DNA of 33,607 nucleotides from Halieaceae bacterium (GTDB taxonomy: Bacteria; Pseudomonadota; Gammaproteobacteria; Pseudomonadales; Halieaceae), in the NCBI GenBank assembly GCA_028280635.1, contig JANQLM010000072.1, forward strand, positions 1 to 33,607. Reading direction: 5' to 3'. This document shows positions 9,296 through 16,895 of the stretch, piece after piece. Position 1 is the stretch's first letter. Each line of letters opens with the position of its first letter. The notes below the pieces were generated by a model that worked only from the letters and a program-made list of their open reading frames with translations, made no database searches and had not been told where the DNA came from. The translations under genes and the position numbers were made by a program.

Positions 9296-10345
9296 ATGTT
9301 GGAAGGAATCCGGGAATCCTGGAATGCACTGCGGGAGCGGCTGTCCGCGGCCGCGCCGGACGGCGGCTGGCTGCGGGGTATCGGGGGTGCCCTCGGCGTC
9401 TATCTGCTGGTTGCCCTGCTGCTGGGTATGTACTGGAGCCTGGCCCCCTCCGAGTTCGACGTCCAGGAAAACGCGGCCCAGTTTGCCGCTGAGAACAACA
9501 GCCAGGTAGTCACCGGCACCGTCACCTCCACCGCCCTGATCAGCGTGGCGGAAACCTTGCTGGACAAGCCGGGCGGCTTTATCCGCAACGACGTGTTCCC
9601 GCCGGGCCTGTGGCTCGACAACATGCCCAATTGGGAATACGGTGCCCTGATTCAGGTGCGTGACCTGGCGCGCGCCATGCGCGAGTCCTACAGCCGTTCC
9701 CAGTCCCAATCCAAGGAAGACCCGGACCTGGCCGAGGCAGAGCCGCTGTTCAACTTTAAGGCGAACTCCTGGATGCTGCCGCCCTCTGAGCGTGAATACC
9801 GGGCCGGCATTCGCCATGTGGAAAGTTACACCCTGCGTCTGGCCGACACCGCATCCCGTGATGCCCAGTTTTACGCCCGCGCCGACAACCTGGCCTACTG
9901 GCTCGCTACCGTGGAAACCCGCCTCGGTAGCCTGTCCCAGCGGCTGACCGCCAGCGTCGGGCAGCGTCGCATCAATACCGACCTGGCCGGCGACAGCCAG
10001 GCCACCCAGGCTACACCGACACCGGATGACAGCGTGGTGCGCACCCCCTGGCTGGAAATAGATGACGTGTTCTACACCGCCCGTGGCTCCACATGGGCGC
10101 TGATTCACTTCCTGCGGGCGGCGGAGGTCGACTTTGCCCAGGTGCTGGAAGACAAGAACGCCCGCATTAGCCTGCAGCAGATCATCCGCGAGTTGGAGGC
10201 CACCCAGCAAACCGTATGGAGCCCGATGATCCTGAACGGGTCGGGCTTTGGCCTGGTGGCCAATCACTCGTTGGTGATGGCGTCCTATATCAGCCGCGCC
10301 AATGCCGCCATCATCGACCTGCGACGGCTGTTATCCGACGGCTGA
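9296..10345 (+). CDS. DUF2333 family inner-membrane protein
   Basis: Function unknown. The 349-residue protein has one N-terminal membrane helix (LGVYLLVALLLGMYWSLA, about residues 34-51) followed by a large soluble, probably periplasmic domain. Notable are VTGTVTSTALISVAETLLDKP with FIRNDVFPPGLWLDNMPNWE, and a helical C-terminal half ending in SRANAAIIDLRRLL. This matches my memory of the DUF2333 family of Pseudomonas and relatives. The ATG at 9296 has GAGGT about 12 bp upstream. It probably shares a transcript with the copper chaperone; the functional link is only positional. Confidence 0.8.
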   Translation: MLEGIRESWNALRERLSAAAPDGGWLRGIGGALGVYLLVALLLGMYWSLAPSEFDVQENAAQFAAENNSQVVTGTVTSTALISVAETLLDKPGGFIRNDVFPPGLWLDNMPNWEYGALIQVRDLARAMRESYSRSQSQSKEDPDLAEAEPLFNFKANSWMLPPSEREYRAGIRHVESYTLRLADTASRDAQFYARADNLAYWLATVETRLGSLSQRLTASVGQRRINTDLAGDSQATQATPTPDDSVVRTPWLEIDDVFYTARGSTWALIHFLRAAEVDFAQVLEDKNARISLQQIIRELEATQQTVWSPMILNGSGFGLVANHSLVMASYISRANAAIIDLRRLLSDG

Positions 10346-10368
10346 TCTGGCGGTTGACGGGCAGCCGG

Positions 10369-10716
10369 TTAGTCCCGATGCCGATAGCGCAGGCGGGTGC
10401 CGGTATCCAGTGACAGGCGAATCTCCTCGGCACTGAGCGCTTCCGGGAAGTAGGTGCCGGATACCTTGGCGTCGATGAGGCTGGCGCCTTCGAGATTGGT
10501 ATCGCGAAAGTCTATGCCGCGCAGGTCGCTGTTGCGGAAGTAGGAATCGCTGAAATCCAGGCCGGCGGCATCCATGTTGCGAAGGTCGCGACCGCGATAG
10601 TCGCCGCTTTTGAGGCGGCTGGTGTCCAAGGTGTGGCGCTGTTCATTGAACTCGCGGATTTCCTCGTTCCGCAGCAGTTGGTAGAGCGGATCGTCGCTAA
10701 TGGTGGGTTTGCTCAT
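10369..10716 (-). CDS. Small pentapeptide-repeat protein
   Basis: The 115-residue protein carries about ten tandem pentapeptides (residues about 45-95; for example DYRGR, DLRNM, DFSDS, DLRGI, DFRDT, NLEGA), the A(D/N)Lxx right-handed beta-helix pattern. The N-terminal 40 residues are charged and helical. The start MSKPTISDDP at the complement of 10714-10716 was chosen because upstream in-frame sequence is Arg/Pro-rich noise overlapping the polB promoter region. No signal peptide is seen, so it is probably cytoplasmic. Function is unknown; members of this broad family include gyrase-interacting proteins, but nothing here shows that. It converges on DUF2333 with a 23-bp gap. Confidence 0.75.
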   Translation of the reverse strand: MSKPTISDDPLYQLLRNEEIREFNEQRHTLDTSRLKSGDYRGRDLRNMDAAGLDFSDSYFRNSDLRGIDFRDTNLEGASLIDAKVSGTYFPEALSAEEIRLSLDTGTRLRYRHRD

Positions 10717-10787
10717 GGTGGTCGTCCGGAGTACGCAATAAGCTATAGGGTAACCAAGCTCCCCGAACATGCCCAGACCAGATCCTC

Positions 10788-13124
10788 TTGAAACCGGCCA
10801 CTGAACCTCAAGCGACGACCAGCGGTTTCCTGCTGACACGCCAGTGGCGCGATACCGAGGCGGGCGTGGAACTGGAGCTCTGGCTGGCGACAGATGCCGG
10901 TGCACACAGGCTGCAGGTGCCGGCACAGGAAGTGCTGTTCTTCCTGCCCAGCGCCGAGGCAGAAGCGGCGCAGTCACTGCTTGGCAGGGATTTCGCGCCG
11001 CGGCTGGAAGCGCTGCCCCTGCGGGACTTTCACATGCAGCCGGTGACCGGCTTCTACTTTCGCAGCCAACGCCGGCTGCGCCAGGCCCGCGACCGTTTGC
11101 GGGAGGCAGGTTTCGACCCCCTCGAGGCTGACCTCAATCCCGCCGACCGCTACCTCATGGAGCGCTTCGTGCGCGGTTCGCTGGCGTATCCCACCGTGGG
11201 TCCGGTACAGGTGCGCAGGGCCGAGTACCGACCACGGCTGCGAATGCTGTCGCTGGATATTGAAACCGCCATTGATCGGCTGGAGCTCTACAGCATCGGG
11301 CTGTACGCCGTCGACGGTAACCGGCCGGTGCGCAAGGTCCTCATGCGCGGCGAGCATAGCGCCCTCGATTACGTCGAGTGCTGTAGTAGCGAGGCCGACC
11401 TGCTGTCGCGTTTCCTGGCCTGGATGACGGACTACGACCCCGACATCATCATCGGCTGGAATGTCATCAACTTCGACCTGTGGTACCTGCAGCGGGTGGC
11501 GGACAAGCTCGGCCGCACCTTACCACTGGGGCGGGACCGGCGGCCCTGGCACTGGCGTGAGCTGGACGACGACGGCGAGCGTCGTGCGGTGCAGATTCCG
11601 GGGCGCGCGGTGCTGGACGGAGTCGATATGCTGCGTACGGCTACCTACCGCTTCGAGAGTTTCTCCCTGGAATCGGTAAGCAGGGAACTGTTGGGGGAGG
11701 GCAAGCTGCTGCACGGCAGCCAGCGTGGCAAGCAGATCACCGAGCTGTTCCTGGATGACAAGGATGCACTGGCAGAGTACAACCTGCGCGATTGTGAGCT
11801 GGTGTGGGAAATCTTCGAAACAACGCGCCTGCTGGATTTTGCAGTCGCGCGCAGCCAGATGACCGGGCTCGCCATCGACCGGCAGGGCGGCTCGGTGGCG
11901 GCATTCGACTTTCTCTACCTGCCGCGCTTGCACCGCGCGGGCTTCGTGGCGCCCAATGCCAGCCGCGAACAGATCGCCAGCCCCGGCGGCTTCGTTCTGG
12001 ATTCGGAGCCGGGAATCTATCGCGATGTACTGGTGCTGGATTTCAAGAGCCTGTACCCGAGTATTATTCGCACCTTTCGTGTCGATCCCATGGGATTGGC
12101 GGTGGGCACTGCGGACGACGCCGCCATCGATGAAACTATTGAGGGTTTCATCGGTGCTCGCTTCTCGCGCGATCAGCACCTGCTGCCGGATATCATCGAA
12201 GAGCTGTGGACGCTGAGGGATTTGGCCAAGGCCAGCGGTGACCAGGCCCAGTCACAGGCTATCAAGATCATCATGAACTCATTCTACGGAGTACTGGGTA
12301 CGCCCGGCTGCCGCTTCTTCGACGCGCGGCTGGCCAGCTCCATCACCCGGCGCGGACACCAGATTATCCAGCAGACCCGGGACCAGATCGAGGCCCTGGG
12401 TGATCAGGTGATCTACGGTGACACCGACTCGGTGTTTGTCGCCGTGACTGCCCGGGAGGGACTGACGGCAGCGGAGCGCGGCCGTTGGCTGCAGCAGGAG
12501 CTGAACCGCTGGTGGCGTGAGCGCCTTGATGACGAGTTCCGGCTGGACAGTGTGCTTGAACTGGAGTTCGAAACGCATTTCGCCAGCTTCCTGATGCCTA
12601 CTATTCGCGGCTCGGACAAGGGCAGCAAGAAGCGTTACGCCGGCGTGGTTGAAGGCAAGCAAGGGCCGGAGCTGGTGTTCAAGGGCCTTGAAAACGTGCG
12701 CACCGACTGGACCATGCTGGCCAGGGAATTCCAGAGTGAGCTGTATCGCCGGGTGTTTGCCGAGGAGGACTTCGAGGACTATGTGCTGTCGCTGGCAGAG
12801 CAGGTGGAGGCCGGGGCATTGGACGGCAAGCTGGTGTACCGCAAGCGTCTGCGCCGCAGGCTGGATGACTACCAGCGCAATGTGCCGCCCCACGTGCAGG
12901 CGGCGCGCCTCACCCGGGATCGGGGCGGAATACCGCCGGTTCGGGGTGACTGGGTGGAATATGTCATCACTGCCGCCGGTGCGGAACCCGCAGATGACCC
13001 GCGCGCGCCGCTGGACTACCAGCACTATATAGAGCGCCAGTTAGCGCCGGTGGCCGACGGTATCCTGCATTTCCTCGATACCAGCTTCACGGAGATCTGC
13101 GGCAAACAGCAATCGCTGTTTTGA
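10788..13124 (+). CDS. polB: DNA polymerase II (family B)
   Basis: Proofreading family B polymerase used in replication restart and translesion bypass. The 778 aa compares with 783 in E. coli. The exonuclease site has Asp157 and Glu159 (LSLDIET) plus IIGWNVINFDLWYL and YNLRDCEL. Polymerase motif A is DFKSLYPSIIR (Asp418), motif B KIIMNSFYGVLG, and motif C YGDTDSV (Asp545, Asp547). The only start that aligns with the family N-terminus (SGFLLTRQWRD) is a TTG at 10788 with no clear Shine-Dalgarno; the nearby ATG at 10769 is out of frame. Low translation is therefore likely. It is divergent from the pentapeptide gene, and I found no LexA box in the 71-bp gap. Confidence 0.95.
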   Translation: MKPATEPQATTSGFLLTRQWRDTEAGVELELWLATDAGAHRLQVPAQEVLFFLPSAEAEAAQSLLGRDFAPRLEALPLRDFHMQPVTGFYFRSQRRLRQARDRLREAGFDPLEADLNPADRYLMERFVRGSLAYPTVGPVQVRRAEYRPRLRMLSLDIETAIDRLELYSIGLYAVDGNRPVRKVLMRGEHSALDYVECCSSEADLLSRFLAWMTDYDPDIIIGWNVINFDLWYLQRVADKLGRTLPLGRDRRPWHWRELDDDGERRAVQIPGRAVLDGVDMLRTATYRFESFSLESVSRELLGEGKLLHGSQRGKQITELFLDDKDALAEYNLRDCELVWEIFETTRLLDFAVARSQMTGLAIDRQGGSVAAFDFLYLPRLHRAGFVAPNASREQIASPGGFVLDSEPGIYRDVLVLDFKSLYPSIIRTFRVDPMGLAVGTADDAAIDETIEGFIGARFSRDQHLLPDIIEELWTLRDLAKASGDQAQSQAIKIIMNSFYGVLGTPGCRFFDARLASSITRRGHQIIQQTRDQIEALGDQVIYGDTDSVFVAVTAREGLTAAERGRWLQQELNRWWRERLDDEFRLDSVLELEFETHFASFLMPTIRGSDKGSKKRYAGVVEGKQGPELVFKGLENVRTDWTMLAREFQSELYRRVFAEEDFEDYVLSLAEQVEAGALDGKLVYRKRLRRRLDDYQRNVPPHVQAARLTRDRGGIPPVRGDWVEYVITAAGAEPADDPRAPLDYQHYIERQLAPVADGILHFLDTSFTEICGKQQSLF

Positions 13125-13144
13125 AACAACTCCTGCTATCCCGG

Positions 13145-14164
13145 TCACTTGGCCTGGTCCACCGCACCGAAGAACTCGCGCAACACAGCGTCGTGCTCGC
13201 TGGCTGACAGGCGTGGCCCGAACCGGGACACAACCCGGGCGGCGGCGAGGCTGGCAAAACGGCCGGCGGTTTCAAAGTCCCTGCCATGGGTGATGGCGTA
13301 GAGGAAGGCACCGGCGAACATGTCGCCCGCACCGTTGGTATCAACCGCCTCGGTCGGCGTGCCTTCCACTTCGATGAGGCGCTCGCCGTCGTAGAGCAGG
13401 GCGCCCCTGGCGCCGAGAGTGATGACGAAGCGGCGGGCCACCTGCTTGAGCGTATCGGCGGCCCGCGCCAGTTCTTCACCGCCGGCCCAGCTTACGGCTT
13501 CCGCCTCGTTGCAGAACAGCAGGTCGACACCGTGCTCACCCAGCATCTCCTGCAGGCCCTCGCGGAAGAACTCCACCATGCCCGGGTCGGAGAAGCTGAG
13601 CGCGGTGGACACGCCGTTGGCGCGGGCATGTTCGCGGGCGGCGATCGCCGCTGCCCGGCCGGTCGGTGAGGTCACCAGATAGCCTTCCATATACAGGTAT
13701 TCCGAGGCCTCGATGGCCCTCGGCACCAGTTCGGAAGTTGCCAGGGTTTCGCTAATGCCGAGAAAGCTGTTCATGCTGCGCTCGGCGTCCGGAGAGATCA
13801 GCACCAGACAGCGGCCGGTGGTGCCGTCGCCGCGGTCTTCGGTCCAGTTGTGGTCGACACCGGCGGCTTCCAGGTCGGCGAGATAAAAATCGCCATTGTC
13901 ATCGTTGGCCACCTTGCAGGAGTAGAAGCCGCTGCCGCCGAAGCGGGTGGCGGCGATGACGGTATTGGCAGCACTGCCGCCGCTGGCGCGACTGGCGGTG
14001 ACCAGGTGGTCTTCGAGCTGGCTGACCAGTTCCTGCTGGCGAGCTTCGTCCACCAGGGTCATCAGGCCTTTCTCCACGCCCATGGCGGCAAGCTCTGCAT
14101 CCTCTACCCGGATCTCCGTATCCACCAGCGCGTTGCCGATGCCATAGACCTTGTATTGCTTCAC
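13145..14164 (-). CDS. PfkB-family carbohydrate/nucleoside kinase (adenosine kinase-like)
   Basis: Ribokinase-fold ATP-dependent kinase of 339 aa. It shows the N-terminal GIGNALVDTEIRV strand, the ASGGSAANTVIAAT substrate motif, the GTTGRCLVLISPDAERSMN lid region, the ALSFSDPGMVEFF segment, and the PfkB signature DTNGAGDMFAGAFLYAIT containing the catalytic Asp of GAGD. Such proteins are usually annotated as adenosine or sugar kinases; the exact substrate cannot be read from sequence. The start is a GTG at the complement of 14162-14164, preceded by a good GGGAGGCGGAGA ribosome site. It converges with polB (20-bp gap) and is divergent from mrcB. Confidence 0.85.
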   Translation of the reverse strand: MKQYKVYGIGNALVDTEIRVEDAELAAMGVEKGLMTLVDEARQQELVSQLEDHLVTASRASGGSAANTVIAATRFGGSGFYSCKVANDDNGDFYLADLEAAGVDHNWTEDRGDGTTGRCLVLISPDAERSMNSFLGISETLATSELVPRAIEASEYLYMEGYLVTSPTGRAAAIAAREHARANGVSTALSFSDPGMVEFFREGLQEMLGEHGVDLLFCNEAEAVSWAGGEELARAADTLKQVARRFVITLGARGALLYDGERLIEVEGTPTEAVDTNGAGDMFAGAFLYAITHGRDFETAGRFASLAAARVVSRFGPRLSASEHDAVLREFFGAVDQAK

Positions 14165-14203
14165 TCTCCGCCTCCCGGATTCAAAAGGGCGCTATTATGG
14201 TCA

Positions 14204-14232
14204 ATGACTGGGCCGGTCGCTACTTTTATACT
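14204..14232 (+). promoter_or_regulatory. Possible promoter directly in front of mrcB
   Basis: ATGACT (14204-14209), a 17-bp spacer and TATACT (14227-14232) make a plausible sigma-70 promoter. Its predicted start near 14239 would leave only about 5 nt before the mrcB ATG at 14244, and no Shine-Dalgarno is seen there. Either mrcB is nearly leaderless or the real promoter is elsewhere. Confidence 0.3.
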
Positions 14233-14243
14233 GCCCGCCGACC

Positions 14244-16490
14244 ATGAAGAGCCGAACCCGCCCCCTCATACTGCGCATCCTGCTGGCACTCGCTGTCCTG
14301 GCGGGCCTGTTGCTGGTGTATCTGGATGCCCTGGTCAGCACCACGTTCAGCGATCGGCGTTGGGAAATACCGGCCAGCGTTTACGCGCGCCCCCTGGAGC
14401 TGTACCCGGGTCTGGTGATGAGCGCTGATGAATTCGAGTATGAGTTGTCGCTGCTGGGCTATCGCTCCGTGTCCGCGCTTTCGGCCCCGGGCCAGATGCG
14501 GCGACGCGGCGAGCGTATAGACCTCTACAGCCGGGACTTCCAGTTTCCCGACGACGCGCGTGCCGGGAGCCGGCTGGCGCTGGAATTCTCCGACCGTCGC
14601 CTGGTCAGTCTACGCGGCGACGGCGCTGCATTGCCGCTGTACCGCCTCGAACCTGTGCAGATAGGTGGTATCTATCCCCGTCACCAGGAAGACCGGCTGC
14701 TGCTCAAACTTGAGGAATCGCCACAGAGCCTCAGGCGTGCCCTGCTGGCGGTGGAGGACCGCGGCTTCTACCGGCACTGGGGTATCTCACCGACGGGCAT
14801 TGCCCGTGCCGCCTGGACCAACCTGCAGGCCGGGCGCCTGGTGCAGGGCGGTAGCACCATTACCCAGCAGTTGATAAAAAACTACTACCTGACCCGCGAA
14901 CGCAGCTTTACCCGCAAGCTCACGGAAGTGCTGATGGCCGGTCTGCTGGAATTGCACGCGGACAAGGATGAAATCCTCGAGGCCTACATCAACGAAGTCT
15001 ACCTGGGCCAGGACGGGCCACGGGCCATTCACGGTTTTGGTCTGGCCAGTCGGCACTATTTTGACCAGCCGCTGGAAGAGCTGGGGCTGCATCAGCAGGC
15101 GCTGCTGGTGGGGATGGTCAAGGGCCCCTCCCTCTACAATCCGCTGCGCCATCCGCAGCGCGCCCGCGCGCGTCGCGATGTGGTGCTGGGGGTAATGCGC
15201 GCCGAGGAGCTGATCAATGAGGCGGAATACCGGGTAGCCCTGGCCATGCCCCTGGGCCTGAGCCAGCGCCCACGCATCATGAACAGCTTCCCGGCCTTTC
15301 TGGACCTGGTGCGGCGCCAGCTGCGCCGGGACTACCGGGAGCAGGACCTGGGGTCGCGTGGCCTGCGCATTTTCACCAGCTTTGATCCCCAGCTGCAGCG
15401 CCAGGCGGAAGCCAGCATCCAGACCGTGCTGGATGGTCTCGATACCGCCGACGAGCTGCAGGCGGCCATGGTAGTCACCAGCTTTGGCAACGGCGAGGTA
15501 CGGGCCCTGATCGGTGGCCGTCAGCCGCGCTATGCGGGCTTCAACCGTGCCCTCGATGCAATACGTCCCGCGGGTTCACTTATCAAGCCGGTGGTCTACC
15601 TGACGGCGCTGGAGCAGACCGGGCGCTGGACCCTGGCCTCGCCGCTGGACGACAGTGAATTCAGCGTCGAGCTGGATGACAACAATCGCTGGTCGCCGGC
15701 CAATTTCGACCGCCAGTCCCACGGCTCCGTATTGTTGCACCGGGCCTTATCGCAATCCTATAACCAGGCCACGGCGAGGCTTGGCATGGAGCTGGGTACC
15801 GAGCGGGTGCGCGCTACCCTCGAGCAACTGGGTGTGGACCGTGCGCAGCCAAACGTGCCTGCAATGTTGCTGGGCGCCGGTGGCCTTTCGCCCATCGATG
15901 TGGCCTCACTCTACCAGTCTATCGCCGCCGGCGGTTTCAACCTGCCGCTGCACACGATTCGCGATGTTGTCGCCGCAGACGGTACCCTGCTGCAGCGGTT
16001 TCCGCTGGCCTACCGGCAGGTAGCCTCGACCCAGGCGATCCATCTCCTGCACTACGCCCTGCGCGAAGTCGTGCAGGAGGGTACCGGCAAAATCGTTTAC
16101 CGGGAGTTGCCCTCCGGCTTCGCGGTAGCGGGCAAAACTGGCACTACCAATGACAACCGGGACTCCTGGTTCGCCGGCTTTTCCGGCGATTTGCTGGCGG
16201 TCAACTGGATTGGGCGAGACGACAACGCAGCCACCGGGCTCACCGGTGCCACCGGCGCGGCCCGGGTCTGGTCCCACTTCATGGCGCGGGCCAGCACCCA
16301 GCCGCTGGCTTACCGCGTGCCGGATGGTATAGAGCACACCTGGGTCGACGAGGCCAGTGGTAAGCTCAGCGGTCGCAACTGCGCAAACGCACGCCTGTTG
16401 CCATTTGTGTCTGGCTCCGAGCCCGACGAACGCGGTCCCTGTACCGGCACCCCTGAACGGATTATTGAATGGTTTCGCGAACTCTTCTGA
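14244..16490 (+). CDS. mrcB: Penicillin-binding protein 1B (bifunctional transglycosylase/transpeptidase)
   Basis: Class A PBP that polymerises and cross-links peptidoglycan at the outer face of the inner membrane. The 748 aa begins with a short cytoplasmic tail and one membrane helix (ILRILLALAVLAGLLLVYL). A UB2H-like domain (about 60-145) follows, then the GT51 domain with catalytic Glu171 (AVEDRGFYRHWG) and GGSTITQQLIKNYYL, then the transpeptidase domain with SxxK Ser445 (AGSLIKP), SYN (SQSYNQATARL) and KTG (AGKTGTTND). E. coli PBP1B is longer (844) because of its cytoplasmic N-terminus. The last 22 nt overlap a lipoprotein gene, suggesting coupled expression with its activator. Confidence 0.95.
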   Translation: MKSRTRPLILRILLALAVLAGLLLVYLDALVSTTFSDRRWEIPASVYARPLELYPGLVMSADEFEYELSLLGYRSVSALSAPGQMRRRGERIDLYSRDFQFPDDARAGSRLALEFSDRRLVSLRGDGAALPLYRLEPVQIGGIYPRHQEDRLLLKLEESPQSLRRALLAVEDRGFYRHWGISPTGIARAAWTNLQAGRLVQGGSTITQQLIKNYYLTRERSFTRKLTEVLMAGLLELHADKDEILEAYINEVYLGQDGPRAIHGFGLASRHYFDQPLEELGLHQQALLVGMVKGPSLYNPLRHPQRARARRDVVLGVMRAEELINEAEYRVALAMPLGLSQRPRIMNSFPAFLDLVRRQLRRDYREQDLGSRGLRIFTSFDPQLQRQAEASIQTVLDGLDTADELQAAMVVTSFGNGEVRALIGGRQPRYAGFNRALDAIRPAGSLIKPVVYLTALEQTGRWTLASPLDDSEFSVELDDNNRWSPANFDRQSHGSVLLHRALSQSYNQATARLGMELGTERVRATLEQLGVDRAQPNVPAMLLGAGGLSPIDVASLYQSIAAGGFNLPLHTIRDVVAADGTLLQRFPLAYRQVASTQAIHLLHYALREVVQEGTGKIVYRELPSGFAVAGKTGTTNDNRDSWFAGFSGDLLAVNWIGRDDNAATGLTGATGAARVWSHFMARASTQPLAYRVPDGIEHTWVDEASGKLSGRNCANARLLPFVSGSEPDERGPCTGTPERIIEWFRELF

Positions 16491-16873
16491 TAGCCCTGCT
16501 GGGCCTGCTGCTCAGCGCTTGCGCCGGTGATCCACAACGCCCCGCCAGTGAGTCACCACCGGCCTCCACGAGCGTCGAGAAAACCCCGGCCCGGGTCGAA
16601 CCCTCACCTGCGGAGCCCGGCCTGCGCACTGCCAGTGCCGGTTTGCTGGAACAGGCCCGGGAGGCCCGCCGCCGCGGTGAGCTGCAGCGTGCCGATGCCC
16701 TGCTACAGCGGGCCCAGCGGCTGGACCCGGGTAATGCGCTGGTTTACCTGGAGCTGGCTCGGCTGCACCAGCAGCGCGACGAGCCGGCGGCAGCCCGGGC
16801 GGCCGCCGAACGCGGTTTGCTGTACTGCGATGCCGGCAGCTGTGAAGAGTTGCGAGAGTTGGCGCGGCCTTAG
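16469..16873 (+). CDS. Small TPR lipoprotein, LpoP-like candidate PBP1B activator
   Basis: The 134-aa product has a lipoprotein signal peptide with lipobox LLSAC (modified Cys18) and Ala at +2, which predicts sorting to the outer membrane. A Pro/Ser-rich disordered linker (about residues 22-50) precedes a helical region with a TPR-like pair (LLEQAREARRRGELQRADAL and AQRLDPGNALVYLELARL). Its start lies inside the end of mrcB (22-nt overlap). In Pseudomonas aeruginosa the PBP1B activator LpoP is a TPR lipoprotein encoded with PBP1B; the architecture and position here match that description. The role is inferred, not shown. It ends 22 bp before the convergent ModF gene. Confidence 0.75.
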   Translation: MVSRTLLIALLGLLLSACAGDPQRPASESPPASTSVEKTPARVEPSPAEPGLRTASAGLLEQAREARRRGELQRADALLQRAQRLDPGNALVYLELARLHQQRDEPAAARAAAERGLLYCDAGSCEELRELARP

Positions 16874-16895
16874 CCGTTCCCCTGGCCGGGCAGCT

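Noticed and set aside
8852-10267. 471-codon minus-strand open frame opposite the copper chaperone and DUF2333 genes
   Set aside because: Low-complexity Gly/Gln/His-rich translation with no motif; it is the complement of two recognised genes in GC-rich DNA.
10717-10790. LexA/SOS box upstream of polB
   Set aside because: Searched by eye for CTGT-N8-ACAG and CTG-N10-CAG; no match found.
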